NCBI RefSeq assembly: GCF_004348895.1
Contig: NZ_RRZK01000022.1
Span: forward strand, 46,415 to 110,414
Length of the DNA: 64,000 nt
Direction of reading: 5' to 3'
Source: Pseudomonas vancouverensis
Lineage (GTDB): Bacteria > Pseudomonadota > Gammaproteobacteria > Pseudomonadales > Pseudomonadaceae
Position 1 is the stretch's first letter; every line of letters starts with the position of its first letter. Of the stretch, positions 18,174 through 27,293 are shown piece by piece. The notes below the pieces were generated by a model, which was not told the origin of the DNA, did not search any database, and saw only the letters and a list, made by a program, of their open reading frames with translations. The position numbers and the translations under genes were made by a program.

Positions 18174-18725
18174 ATGCCTGCCATCCCATTCGACTGCCAA
18201 CCCACGTTGACCGGACCCACGCTTAGGCTCGCGCCTTTGGCGGCAGCTGATTTTGCAGGCCTCTATCGGGCTGCCAGTGATCCGGCCATCTGGGCCCAGC
18301 ATCCGGCGACTGACCGCTACAAGCGGGAGGTCTTCGAAGGGTATTTCGCCTCGCTGTTAGCGACGAAGACCGCACTCACCGTCAGCGATATTGATACGGG
18401 AACGATTGTCGGGACCTCGAGTTACTACACAGCACCGGATATTCCCGACAGCCTCTGCATCGGCTTTACCTTCCTGGTGCGGGAAAAGTGGGGCGGCGCC
18501 AGTAACCACGAATTGAAGAGCCTGATGCTGGAGCACGCCTTCAAGGCCTGCGACAGGGTGTATTTGCATATCGCGCCGACGAACCTGCGTTCGCAGCACG
18601 CGACGCTGAAGCTGGGTGCCGTGCACCTGTATGACGCCGAACTCGACCTGTCCAGCGGGCCGAGGCTGTGCAAGTGTTATGGCCTCGACAAGGCGAAATG
18701 GCGGTCAGTGCAAGCCGGCGGATAA
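18174..18725 (+). CDS. GNAT-family N-acetyltransferase
   Basis: 183-residue acetyltransferase of the RimJ/RimL-like (Acetyltransf_3) type: an N-terminal LTGPTLRLAPLAAADFAGLY region, then the acetyl-CoA-binding stretch FLVREKWGGASNHELKSLMLEHAF and the closing IAPTNLRSQHATLKLGA. The start at 18174 gives the normal family beginning; the frame stays open to 18078 and a start at 18105 cannot be excluded. Likely transfers an acetyl group to a small molecule or protein N-terminus; substrate unknown. Confidence 0.78.
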   Translation: MPAIPFDCQPTLTGPTLRLAPLAAADFAGLYRAASDPAIWAQHPATDRYKREVFEGYFASLLATKTALTVSDIDTGTIVGTSSYYTAPDIPDSLCIGFTFLVREKWGGASNHELKSLMLEHAFKACDRVYLHIAPTNLRSQHATLKLGAVHLYDAELDLSSGPRLCKCYGLDKAKWRSVQAGG

Positions 18726-18815
18726 GTCAGGGGCAGGGCCGCCGTTCAAGCGGGTTGCTTTCGGGTTTTTTATAAGGATAACTAGGCCACCGTCCTGCCT
18801 TCGAGATGCCCCGCG

Positions 18816-19442
18816 ATGTTTGATCTGGCCTCTATCCTGACCTATGTAGCCGTCGTTATCGGACTTTTCCTGGTGCCCGGGCCTGCCGTGCTGCTGGTGA
18901 TCACGCGCACCCTGCAGGGCGGGCGAAAAGCGGGGATTGCCACGGGAATGGGCATCGCCGCCGGTGACCTGATCCACACGCTGTGCGCGGCGCTGGGCCT
19001 GTCGGCATTGCTGATGACCTCGGCCCTGGCGTTCAACGTCGTGAAAGTGGCCGGTGCCTGCTACCTGATCTACCTGGGTGTGCGTGCTTTTTTTGCCGAA
19101 TCCAGCCCCACAACGCGCATGCAACTGGCCAGCGTGACCATGCCCCAGGCGTTTGTCCAGGCGGTCGGCGCCGAAGTGCTGAACCCGAAAACCGCGATAT
19201 TCTTCCTGGCCTTCCTGCCGCAGTTCGTCCATCCGCAATCGGGCTCGTCCTTGAGTCAGTTTGTCGTGCTTGGCCTGATCTTCTCCGGACTCAGCGTGAC
19301 CTACACCAGTCTCCTGGCCCTCACCATTCGCCCGTTGAGCCAGTGGCTCAAGGGGCTTTCGCGGCTGCGCCGCTGGGAAGGCAAGATCATCGGCACACTG
19401 TTTGTTTCACTCGGCCTGAAAGTGGCGCTTCAGCAGCGTTGA
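18816..19442 (+). CDS. LysE/RhtB-family amino-acid exporter
   Basis: 208-residue inner-membrane protein with six hydrophobic segments. The family signature is seen near the N-terminus (LFLVPGPAVLLVITRTLQGGRKAGIATGMGIAAGD, about 14-48) and again in LNPKTAIFFLAFLPQFV (about 125-141). LysE/RhtB proteins export amino acids or related compounds. It is monocistronic by position and convergent with the efflux operon on the opposite strand. Confidence 0.88.
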   Translation: MFDLASILTYVAVVIGLFLVPGPAVLLVITRTLQGGRKAGIATGMGIAAGDLIHTLCAALGLSALLMTSALAFNVVKVAGACYLIYLGVRAFFAESSPTTRMQLASVTMPQAFVQAVGAEVLNPKTAIFFLAFLPQFVHPQSGSSLSQFVVLGLIFSGLSVTYTSLLALTIRPLSQWLKGLSRLRRWEGKIIGTLFVSLGLKVALQQR

Positions 19443-19465
19443 AATCGTCCAAGCCTGATACTTGC

Positions 19466-20500
19466 TCACTGCCGGGTTTGCGGCCCTTGGCGACGTTGGC
19501 GCCGGGTGTCGAGCACATACACCATGGCGCAGGCATACAAGGTGACCAGAATGAACAGGCCCATGCGTATGGCGAAGGCGGTGTAGACGTCCTTGCCAGC
19601 GGCGCTGTCCTGCACCGATTGGCCGAGCAGAATGATCAGGGTCGCCAGGGTGTTGAGCCAGAACCCCGGTGTTTGCCGGCTCTTGCCCAGGCCGTAGAGC
19701 TGTCTGGCGGCCAGCAGGGCGAACAGCAGCATCCACAGGAAAAACATCCACAGATTAACGAACAGGCTCAGCGCGCACCAGAACAGGATCGCCATCAGGC
19801 CGCCGAGCAGGGTTGAACCGAGCAGTTCCTGGCCGGCGCTGCGGGCGCTGGTCGCGCAGCTTTGCTGACCGAGGCTGACGGCTTTCATGATGATCGGCAG
19901 GTAGCTGGCCGGGTCAATCATCGCCAGCAGGAAGGTCGGCAACACGACTAACGTGGCCCGCAGCGCCAGCCAGCCGCTTTCCTCAGGGGACAGTGCCGGA
20001 GCGGGTTTCGCCGCGGGAGCGCTGGCTGGTTCGGGAAACAGCCAGTGGCTGATGGTCAGTGTGGTGACGGCCAGCAGCAATCCTTTCACCAAGGCACCTA
20101 TCACCATCATCGCCAGACTGAAGGCTGCGGTGCCGGCGGAGCTGATCATCGTCAGCCCCACCACCAGAAACGTGGCCACCAGCGGGTTGCCGCCACGCAA
20201 GCCATAACTGAAGGCGAGGATCAGGCACAGGCCGACCAGCAACACGCCAGTGACCGGGTAGTAGCGCAACAGGGGAATCAACAGCAGGCCACTGCCGGTT
20301 GTCAGCAGCAGTACCAGGATCAGGCCCAGGCTGGCCTTGAACGGCAGCGGCCGGTTCATCGCCGCGAGCATCATCAGCGCCAGCAGCGGGGCGAGGAACG
20401 GGATAGGCAAGGCCAGGCCAAAACTCGCCGCCAGGCACAACGCCGTGCCGAAGCTCAGGCGCAGTGCGCGCTGGACGCGGGCAGGGCGCTCAATACGCAT
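19466..20500 (-). CDS. DUF2955 (AaeB/FUSC-like) efflux membrane protein
   Basis: 344-residue protein with roughly ten hydrophobic helices in two halves, separated by a soluble Pro/Ala-rich linker near 165-185. This matches DUF2955 proteins, relatives of the aromatic-acid exporter subunit AaeB. It is the last gene of a leftward operon and overlaps the membrane-fusion gene by 11 bases. It is expected to be the inner-membrane component of a tripartite pump; substrates may be aromatic acids or drugs, by analogy only. Confidence 0.82.
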   Translation of the reverse strand: MRIERPARVQRALRLSFGTALCLAASFGLALPIPFLAPLLALMMLAAMNRPLPFKASLGLILVLLLTTGSGLLLIPLLRYYPVTGVLLVGLCLILAFSYGLRGGNPLVATFLVVGLTMISSAGTAAFSLAMMVIGALVKGLLLAVTTLTISHWLFPEPASAPAAKPAPALSPEESGWLALRATLVVLPTFLLAMIDPASYLPIIMKAVSLGQQSCATSARSAGQELLGSTLLGGLMAILFWCALSLFVNLWMFFLWMLLFALLAARQLYGLGKSRQTPGFWLNTLATLIILLGQSVQDSAAGKDVYTAFAIRMGLFILVTLYACAMVYVLDTRRQRRQGPQTRQ

Positions 20501-21608
20501 AGGACATCCAGCTCATCAGGCGCAGGAACAGGCGCCCGAGCAGGTTCAGCGGATTGCCCTCATCGGGGAACGCCATGACTTCGGCCTGTCCGCCAGCGCG
20601 GATGCCCTGCGGGCTGGTCAACTCGCCGGCTTCGAACTCGATGATCACCGGGAAGCGCTGGGCCGGACGCAGCCAGTCCCGGCTGTTCTCGACTTTCGGC
20701 AGGCTGCCGGGTTGGGTGGTCTGGCCGATGTCCACACCGAAACCGACACTGCGCACGTGGCCTTTGAAAATCTGTCCGGGCAAGGCATCGAGGACGATGG
20801 ACACCGGCGTTCCCGGCTGGACCCGGCCCAGGTTGTTTTCGGTCATGTCGGCGCTGATCCAGACGTCATGGATCGCGATCAAGGTCATGACCGGCGAACC
20901 CGCCGCTGCGAACTGGCCGACATCGGTACGCAAGTCGGTGATCAGCCCGGCAGAGCGGGCGCGGACCTGGGTGTTGCTCAAATCCAGCTCGGCTTTTTCC
21001 AGGTTGCTGGCGGCGCTGAGCAACTGCGCGTTTTCCGTTTCATTGCCACCTTGTTGCTCCCGTGCGCGCTGCACTTCGGCCTTGGCCGCGGCCACCTGGC
21101 TGATGGACTCTTCGAGGGTGGCGCGGGATATTTCCAGACGCCGCAGCGAGATGGTGCCGGGGTCTTCGCGGTACAGCCGTTCCAGGCGCTGAATGTCCTG
21201 GCGGGCCTTGAGCTCGTTGGCCTGGGCTGCGCGCAGCGAGGCTTGCTTGGAGTCGACACCGGCGGTGTTGGCGCCAACCTGGCGACGGGTCGACTCGAGG
21301 TCGGCGCGGGCGCGATCGACAGCGATCTGGTATTGCTGCGGGTTGACTTCAAAGAGCAATTCGCCGGCTTTGACATCCTGGTTGTTGCGCACATTGACCT
21401 TGATCACCCGGCCCGACACTTCGGCCGCTACCGGCACCACGAAGGCCTGCACCCGCGCCTGTTGCGTATAGGGCGTGAAGCGATCGGCCAACAGGTACCA
21501 GACCAGGCTGAGGATGATCAGCAGCGCCACCCAGCGCGTGGTTTTCCTGACCGGGTCAGCGGCGCTGGCCGGTGGGTGGGTGTCGACCGGTTGCGGGCTG
21601 TCAGTCAT
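20490..21608 (-). CDS. HlyD/EmrA-family membrane fusion protein
   Basis: 372 residues with a single N-terminal membrane helix (about 25-42), a biotinyl-lipoyl half motif (VSGRVIKVNVRNNQDVKAGELLFEV), a long alpha-helical hairpin rich in Ala, Glu and Arg (about 100-215), and the second half motif with RARSAGLITDLRTDVGQF. It links the inner-membrane DUF2955 protein to the outer-membrane channel gene. It overlaps the upstream outer-membrane gene by eight bases. Confidence 0.9.
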   Translation of the reverse strand: MTDSPQPVDTHPPASAADPVRKTTRWVALLIILSLVWYLLADRFTPYTQQARVQAFVVPVAAEVSGRVIKVNVRNNQDVKAGELLFEVNPQQYQIAVDRARADLESTRRQVGANTAGVDSKQASLRAAQANELKARQDIQRLERLYREDPGTISLRRLEISRATLEESISQVAAAKAEVQRAREQQGGNETENAQLLSAASNLEKAELDLSNTQVRARSAGLITDLRTDVGQFAAAGSPVMTLIAIHDVWISADMTENNLGRVQPGTPVSIVLDALPGQIFKGHVRSVGFGVDIGQTTQPGSLPKVENSRDWLRPAQRFPVIIEFEAGELTSPQGIRAGGQAEVMAFPDEGNPLNLLGRLFLRLMSWMSYAY

Positions 21609-23112
21609 GGTGTGATTCCTTGGGATCGTCGAGTAGATCGCCCCAGTCGGTGCGTTGTTGCATCTGTTGGCGGGTGGCCGGGTCGACCATCGGCCGATCG
21701 CTGTACCAGCCTCCGCCCACGGCCTTGTACAGGGCGATCAGATTGTTCACGGCAGTGCCGCGATTGACCAGGTAGATATCCTGCTGGGCAAACAGTGCAC
21801 GCTGGGCGTCCAGCACCCGCTGGAAGTCCGAATAGCCTTCACGATACTGGGCGCTGGCCAGGGTCACGGAACGTTCGGCGGCGATCGAGGCTTCGCGCAG
21901 AATCTGCTCACGCTCCAGCGCCTTGGTCAGACCGGTCGCGGCATCGTCCGCTTCGCGGGCGGCCTGACGTACGCTGTCCTGGTAGATCACGATCAATTGC
22001 TGCAGGCGCGCATCCTGCACCCGTACGTTATTGGTGATGCGGCCGTGGTCGAAGATGTCCCAGCGCAGGCTGGGCCCGCCCACCAGGTCGAGGGAATTGG
22101 AGGCTCCGCTGAGCGAGCTGGTGGACCATACGATGCTGCCCAACAGGCTGATGGATGGGTAAAGGTCGGCCTCGGCCACCCCGATCAAGGCTGACTGCGC
22201 CGCCACCTGCAGCTCGGCCGCGCGGACATCGGGACGGCGCACCAACAGGTTGGCGGGAACGTCCTGCAGCACAGCGGTATCGAGCAGCGGGACCACGCCG
22301 GCGTTGCGCGCAAGCTCGGGGAGAGCGCCGGGTGGCCGGCCGATCAGGGTCGACAGGGCATTGCGAAAGGCCGCCACCTGGCTCTCGAAGTCAGGGATGG
22401 TGCTCAAGGTGCCCAGGTACTGGGTCTTGGCCTGTTGCAGGTCGAGTTCGGCTTCGGCGCCGCTGTTGAACAGGCGCTCGGTGATTTCGTAGCTGCGTTT
22501 TTGCAGTCGGGCGTTACTGCGGGCAATTTGCAGGCGCGCTTCGGCGGTGCGCAGGGCGTAATAGGTTTGCGCCAGTTGTGCGTGCAACAGCACCAGGGCG
22601 TTTTCGTAATTGGCCTGGGCGGCAAACCAGGACGCGTCGGCCGACTCGATAGCCCGGCTGAAGCGCCCCCAGAAATCCAGTTCCCAGCCGAGATCGAAGC
22701 CGGTGCTGTACTGCCACGAATGGCTGTCCTGGGGGTTGCTGCCAGCCCATTGCCGACGGTTCTGGTACAGGCTGTCGGCACTGACTTGCTGCAATTGCGG
22801 GTAGCGGCCGCTCAGGGCGATGCCCAGTTGGGCGCGGGCTTCCATGACCCGCAGGCCGGCCACCTGCAAGTCGGCATTGTGGGCGTCGGCGTCGGCCATC
22901 AACTGGTCCAGCACCGGATCGCCGAACACCTGCCACCACTGGCGGCTGTCCGGCTGGGCGCGCTGTTGAGCGGCGAGCTGCAGCGCCGGGCTGTTCCAGT
23001 GTTCCACCCAGGGCTGGGCCGGGGAATGGAAGTCCGGGCCAAGGCGCACGCAGCCGCCGAGAACGAGAGTGCCACACAACAGGAGCCGGCTGATGCGAGC
23101 AAGACAGGGCAT
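21601..23112 (-). CDS. NodT-family outer-membrane efflux lipoprotein
   Basis: 503-residue outer-membrane factor of the TolC/NodT family. The signal peptide ends with a lipobox LVLGGC, and two OEP repeats follow with long helices (TGFDLGWELDFWGRF, and LRRPDVRAAELQVAAQSALIGVAEADLYPSISL in the second repeat). I chose ATG at 23112, placing the lipobox about 20 residues in. A GTG at 23142 is in frame, right after the upstream stop, but would give an unusually long signal region. Confidence 0.9.
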   Translation of the reverse strand: MPCLARISRLLLCGTLVLGGCVRLGPDFHSPAQPWVEHWNSPALQLAAQQRAQPDSRQWWQVFGDPVLDQLMADADAHNADLQVAGLRVMEARAQLGIALSGRYPQLQQVSADSLYQNRRQWAGSNPQDSHSWQYSTGFDLGWELDFWGRFSRAIESADASWFAAQANYENALVLLHAQLAQTYYALRTAEARLQIARSNARLQKRSYEITERLFNSGAEAELDLQQAKTQYLGTLSTIPDFESQVAAFRNALSTLIGRPPGALPELARNAGVVPLLDTAVLQDVPANLLVRRPDVRAAELQVAAQSALIGVAEADLYPSISLLGSIVWSTSSLSGASNSLDLVGGPSLRWDIFDHGRITNNVRVQDARLQQLIVIYQDSVRQAAREADDAATGLTKALEREQILREASIAAERSVTLASAQYREGYSDFQRVLDAQRALFAQQDIYLVNRGTAVNNLIALYKAVGGGWYSDRPMVDPATRQQMQQRTDWGDLLDDPKESHHD

Positions 23113-23145
23113 CAAGCTAGGACTCCTCAACCTGACGAACACTCA

Positions 23146-23655
23146 TCATTGCTTGGGCGGGAGCGGGCCGATGAACATCACCTTCAACCTATCACGACCA
23201 ATCACGCGGGCCAGCTCGGCGATCACGCAATACATGAATATCAGGGTAATGAGCAGAATCTGGATGGCCCAAAAGCGCGGCCAGTTGATCGAGGACCACA
23301 GCAGGGCGTTGGCATCGGCAAACCCGGGCGCCTCTTTCCAGTAATCGTACAGTCGCTCCAGGTAATGCACGATCAGTGCGACCAGGGCATACATGCAGGT
23401 TTTCCAGGTGACGTTCCAGATCAGCGGTTTATCGGGAAAGCGATTGATGAAGGGCAACATGTCCGCGATCAGAACGCATTTGCCAAGCACCAGGGAGGCG
23501 ATCAGCACAGACGCCGATACGGGCAAATCGACCCCCGACCCCTTGATCATCAGCGCCCGTATCAGGGCCACGATGTGCAAAATCACGAAAAAGAAAATGG
23601 TCGGCGGGAGTACCTTCATGAACTCATGTTTGATCTTGTGCAGTACCGTGCTCAT
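23146..23655 (-). CDS. Small membrane protein heading the efflux operon
   Basis: 169-residue protein with four hydrophobic helices (about 17-38, 47-70, 85-105, 130-152) separated by short charged loops. I do not recognise a named family. It ends just before the outer-membrane efflux gene, so it is co-transcribed with the pump. It may assist the pump or sense envelope conditions, which is inference from position only. Confidence 0.7.
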   Translation of the reverse strand: MSTVLHKIKHEFMKVLPPTIFFFVILHIVALIRALMIKGSGVDLPVSASVLIASLVLGKCVLIADMLPFINRFPDKPLIWNVTWKTCMYALVALIVHYLERLYDYWKEAPGFADANALLWSSINWPRFWAIQILLITLIFMYCVIAELARVIGRDRLKVMFIGPLPPKQ

Positions 23656-23849
23656 GTCGACGTCCTATGATCGAAAAGTCATGTCATTTCACCAGGCTGT
23701 ATAGAGCCTAGACACCCCAAGGCTTTTCGCCTTGCTGCGGGAAAAAAAAGCAACGTTCGCTGCAGGGCAACCGCCACGGATTCTCGCGCTACGCTTTTGT
23801 CTGGGTTTTGCTGATCTCAGGTGTCAACGCAGCGAAAGAGGAGTCGACC

Positions 23850-25550
23850 GTGCTGGCAATCTTCACGTTTCTCAATGCCAACCCCTACATGTTGTTGTTC
23901 CTGGTGGTCAGCCTGGCGGTACTGATCGGTCGCTTCACGATCAAGGGTTATGGGCTGGGCACAGTAGGCGGTGCCATTGTGGTGGGCTCCGGCATTGCCA
24001 TTGCCGCTTCGCTCTATGGCATCACGTTCAAACTAGACACCTTCACCATGAACCTCTTCTACTACCTGTTCATGTATGGGGTAGGGCTGCGGGTCGGCCC
24101 ATCGTTTCTCAATAGCCTCAAGGACGATGGGCTGAAGTTCACCCTGCTGGCGGTGATCTGCAGTCTGGCCAGCCTTGCCGTGGTGGTACTGGGAACCCGT
24201 CTCCTGCACCTGCCGACCGGCGCGGCTGGCGGCATCCTCGCCGGGGCCACGACCATGTCGTCGGCCATCGGCTCGGCTGAGCAGGCAGTGGCCTCCGGTG
24301 CCGTCAAACTCGCCCCCGGAGAGACCCTCGAGGGGGTGTCGGCAATGATCGCCTTGTCCTATGGCATCACTTACACCTGGGGCACTGTCGGTATTGTCCT
24401 GATCTGCAAATACATGCCGCGCTGGTGGGGCATCGATGCCAAGGCGGCGGCCCGTCGCTATGAGGAGGAGCATGGCATGCACGAAGTCGAGGATGACGGC
24501 CTGACCTCCAACGCGTCCTTCGGCCTGCGCGCTTATCGCCTGGAAAACCCTGGGACCATCGGCTTGAGCATCCGCGAGTTCATCGCTCGATACTTGGAAT
24601 ATCGCATCGTCAACGTCCATCGTGGCGGTGAATCGATAGGCGCGGACCCTGAAATCCGTCTGCAGGCTGGGGATGTGATTGCCCTTGGCGGCACCCGTGC
24701 AGGCCTGACGTCGAACATCGGGCTGATCGGCCCGGAAGTCGATAACGCCAAGGCGCTTGCCGTACCCCTGGACCATGCGCAGATCCTGGTGACCGAGAAA
24801 TCTGTGATCGGCAAGAAGCTCAAGGAATTTCGCGGACTGGACCTGGCCGGGCAGCTGCAACTGACGCGTATCCAGCGCGCCGGTGTCCCGCTACCGGTAG
24901 GGCCCGAAACGGCATTGCAACGCCGCGATGTGCTGTTCGTCACCGGCCTGTCCGCCGCCGTGCAACGTGCTGGCGAGTTGTTTGGTGTGATCGCCCGACC
25001 AAGCAGCATGACCGATCTGCTGACACTGTTCGTCGGGATGACCCTGGGGCTGTTGATCGGTCTGGTCCAGTTTCCGGCCTTCGGCGCATCGGTGGGCCTG
25101 GGCAGCGCTGGTGGCCTGATGGTGTCGGGCATCATCGTTTCGTCGCTGTCCTCGCGATTGCGCTTCTTCGGCAATACACCTGATGCGGCGCGCAACATCC
25201 TTGAGGACATCGGTTTGCTGGTGTTCGTAGCCATTGTCGGGATCAACGCCGGCGCCACCCTGCTGGGCCAACTGAGCGGCATGCTTGCCGTGCAGATATT
25301 CCTGGTGGGCTTCTTCGTGTGCACGCTGCCACCTTTCGCCGTCTGGGTGGTCGGTTATCACCTGATGAAGATCAATCCCGCGGTGCTGATGGGCGGCATG
25401 GCCGGCGCTCGCAGCCACTCAGGGCCGTGCCAGGAAGCCGCGACGGAAATCGGCAGCAACGTGCCGTGGGTGGGTTTTCCCGTGGCCTTTGCCGTTTCGG
25501 GAATTCTGCTGACGGTCCTGGGCTACTTCGCCATGGTCCTCGCCAATTGA
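23850..25550 (+). CDS. AspT/YidE-family aspartate:alanine exchanger-like transporter
   Basis: 566-residue transporter of the aspartate:alanine exchanger family. Two duplicated Asp-Al_Ex membrane domains flank a central soluble region with two TrkA_C/RCK_C-like parts (about 205-370; seen as GDVIALGGTRAGL and RRDVLFVTGLSAAV). The second membrane domain has GARSHSGPCQEAA, close to the family's conserved GxxSxxP region. I chose GTG at 23850 because AAAGAGGAG precedes it by seven bases; a start at 23808 lacks this. It probably exchanges dicarboxylates or amino acids; the substrate is not predictable. Confidence 0.85.
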   Translation: MLAIFTFLNANPYMLLFLVVSLAVLIGRFTIKGYGLGTVGGAIVVGSGIAIAASLYGITFKLDTFTMNLFYYLFMYGVGLRVGPSFLNSLKDDGLKFTLLAVICSLASLAVVVLGTRLLHLPTGAAGGILAGATTMSSAIGSAEQAVASGAVKLAPGETLEGVSAMIALSYGITYTWGTVGIVLICKYMPRWWGIDAKAAARRYEEEHGMHEVEDDGLTSNASFGLRAYRLENPGTIGLSIREFIARYLEYRIVNVHRGGESIGADPEIRLQAGDVIALGGTRAGLTSNIGLIGPEVDNAKALAVPLDHAQILVTEKSVIGKKLKEFRGLDLAGQLQLTRIQRAGVPLPVGPETALQRRDVLFVTGLSAAVQRAGELFGVIARPSSMTDLLTLFVGMTLGLLIGLVQFPAFGASVGLGSAGGLMVSGIIVSSLSSRLRFFGNTPDAARNILEDIGLLVFVAIVGINAGATLLGQLSGMLAVQIFLVGFFVCTLPPFAVWVVGYHLMKINPAVLMGGMAGARSHSGPCQEAATEIGSNVPWVGFPVAFAVSGILLTVLGYFAMVLAN

Positions 25551-25554
25551 GTTG

Positions 25555-25585
25555 GCCCGCAGGAACCGCTGGGGTTCCCACGGGC
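25555..25585. terminator. Inverted repeat between convergent genes
   Basis: An imperfect hairpin (GCCCGCAGGAACC against GGTTCCCACGGGC) lies directly after the AspT-family stop codon and before the end of the oppositely oriented purine permease. It may serve as a bidirectional terminator. There is no clear U-tract. Confidence 0.45.
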
Positions 25586-25646
25586 TAGCGACTGCCGGGC
25601 GCTCGAGTGTGTCTGGCAGTCGGCAGGTCAGCGCGTTGCCGGTCGT

Positions 25647-27161
25647 TTAATGCATCGACTCGACACGCTTTTTACGCGGCGGCGGGACATCGGCAGACTC
25701 TTCATCGGCTTCCACGATCGGCACTTCCTTGCCGTCGCAGTCGAACAGCTTGCCATCGCGGAAGAAATCGCCATCGTTGAGCCCGGCGATATCCCGGTAG
25801 CGCAAGGTGCGTTCGCTGGCGGCGACGAACACTGACTGCTGGTCCGAGTTGCCAGCCCGCAGATGGTTGAACAGCAGATTGAGCAGGATGGCCATGATCG
25901 CCGACGAGCTGATACCCGAGTGGAAAATGGTTTCGAACCAGGCCGGGAAGTGATGGTAGAAGTTCGGTGCCGCGATCGGGATCATGCCAAAGCCGATCGA
26001 CGTGGCGACGATGATCAGGTTCATGTTGTTGCGATAGTCCACCTGGGCCAGCGTACGAATGCCACTGGCCGCGACGGTACCGAACAGCACCAGACCGGCG
26101 CCGCCGAGGACGGCGGTGGGCACGGCGGCAACCAGTCGGCCCATGACCGGCAGTAACCCGAGCACCACCAGGATCAGGCCCGCGAAAGCCACCACATAAC
26201 GACTCTTCACGCCGGTCACGGCCACCAGGCCGACGTTCTGCGCAAAGGCACTCTGGGTGAAGGAGCCGAACAGCGGGGCCAGGGCACTGGAAATCATGTC
26301 GGCCCGCAGGCCGTTGCCAAGGCGTTTGGAGTCGACGCGGGTGCCGATGATGTCGCCGACGGCAAGAATGTCCGCAGAGGTCTCGACCATGGTCACGATG
26401 ATCACGATCAGCATCGAAAGGATCGCAGCGACCTGGAATTGCGGCGCACCCAGCGGCAGGATTTCCGGCATTGCCACCCATGGCCCGGCCAGTGCGCGGG
26501 AGAAGTCGGCCATGCCGAAGGCCATGGCGGCCAGGGTGCCCATGACAATCGCCAGCAGAATGGACAGGCGCGAAATACTCGCGCTGCCCAATTTGCTCAG
26601 CAGCAACACGCAGGCCAGGGTAAAGGCCGCCAGGGAGATGTTCGCCGTGCTGCCAAAGTCAGCCGCCTGGCTGTTGCCACCCATGGCCCAGCGCGCGGTC
26701 ACCGGCATCAGGGTCAGGCCGATCGTGGTGATGACAATGCCCGTCACCAGCGGCGGAAAGAACTTGATGATGCGCGAGAACAGCGGCGTGATCAGCAAGC
26801 CGATCAACGACGACACGATCACCGCCCCGTAGACCACGGACAGGCCGGCAGTGCCGTCGTTGCCGATGATGGCAACCATGGTCGCGACGCTGGCGAAGGA
26901 CACCCCTTGCACCAGGGGCAGGCGGCAGCCGAAGAACGGGACGCCCAGTGTTTGCAGCAAGGTCGCCAGGCCACCGGCGAACAGCGAGGCAGCGATCAGC
27001 AGGCCGACCTGGGCCGCAGAAAGGCCGGCGGCCTGGCCGATGATCAGCGGCACGGCGATCATGCCGCCGTACATGGTCAGTACATGTTGCAGACCGTAGG
27101 CCAGGTTGGCACCGATGCCGAGGTTCTCGTCTTCCGGGCGAGATGAAGCGGGAGAAGTCAT
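25647..27161 (-). CDS. NCS2-family xanthine/uric acid permease
   Basis: 504-residue nucleobase:cation symporter of the NCS2 family. Fourteen helices are expected; key segments seen are NLAYGLQHVLTMYGGMIAVPLIIG near the start, VETSADILAVGDIIG, and GSFTQSAFAQNVGLVAVTGVKSRYVV (helix 10 motif region). A 50-residue charged cytoplasmic tail closes the protein. The gene follows the 8-oxoguanine deaminase on the same strand, so the imported ligand is likely xanthine, urate or an oxidised purine. Confidence 0.9.
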   Translation of the reverse strand: MTSPASSRPEDENLGIGANLAYGLQHVLTMYGGMIAVPLIIGQAAGLSAAQVGLLIAASLFAGGLATLLQTLGVPFFGCRLPLVQGVSFASVATMVAIIGNDGTAGLSVVYGAVIVSSLIGLLITPLFSRIIKFFPPLVTGIVITTIGLTLMPVTARWAMGGNSQAADFGSTANISLAAFTLACVLLLSKLGSASISRLSILLAIVMGTLAAMAFGMADFSRALAGPWVAMPEILPLGAPQFQVAAILSMLIVIIVTMVETSADILAVGDIIGTRVDSKRLGNGLRADMISSALAPLFGSFTQSAFAQNVGLVAVTGVKSRYVVAFAGLILVVLGLLPVMGRLVAAVPTAVLGGAGLVLFGTVAASGIRTLAQVDYRNNMNLIIVATSIGFGMIPIAAPNFYHHFPAWFETIFHSGISSSAIMAILLNLLFNHLRAGNSDQQSVFVAASERTLRYRDIAGLNDGDFFRDGKLFDCDGKEVPIVEADEESADVPPPRKKRVESMH

Positions 27162-27255
27162 AGTGAGTAGCTCGCTTTTGTTATTGTCATGCGTCTAACA
27201 GCACGATCTCAGTCGCGTTCGATGAGTTCTGTATTTGCAACAGGCAGCTGCCCAA

Positions 27256-27283
27256 CCGTTGCACCTATGGCGCAGTGCAACGG
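27256..27283 (-). terminator. Hairpin between deaminase and permease genes
   Basis: A perfect 9-bp stem (CCGTTGCAC / GTGCAACGG) with a 10-base loop lies 11 bases beyond the deaminase stop in the direction of transcription. No U-run follows. It may attenuate read-through into the permease gene. Confidence 0.45.
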
Positions 27284-27293
27284 TCCGGGCCGG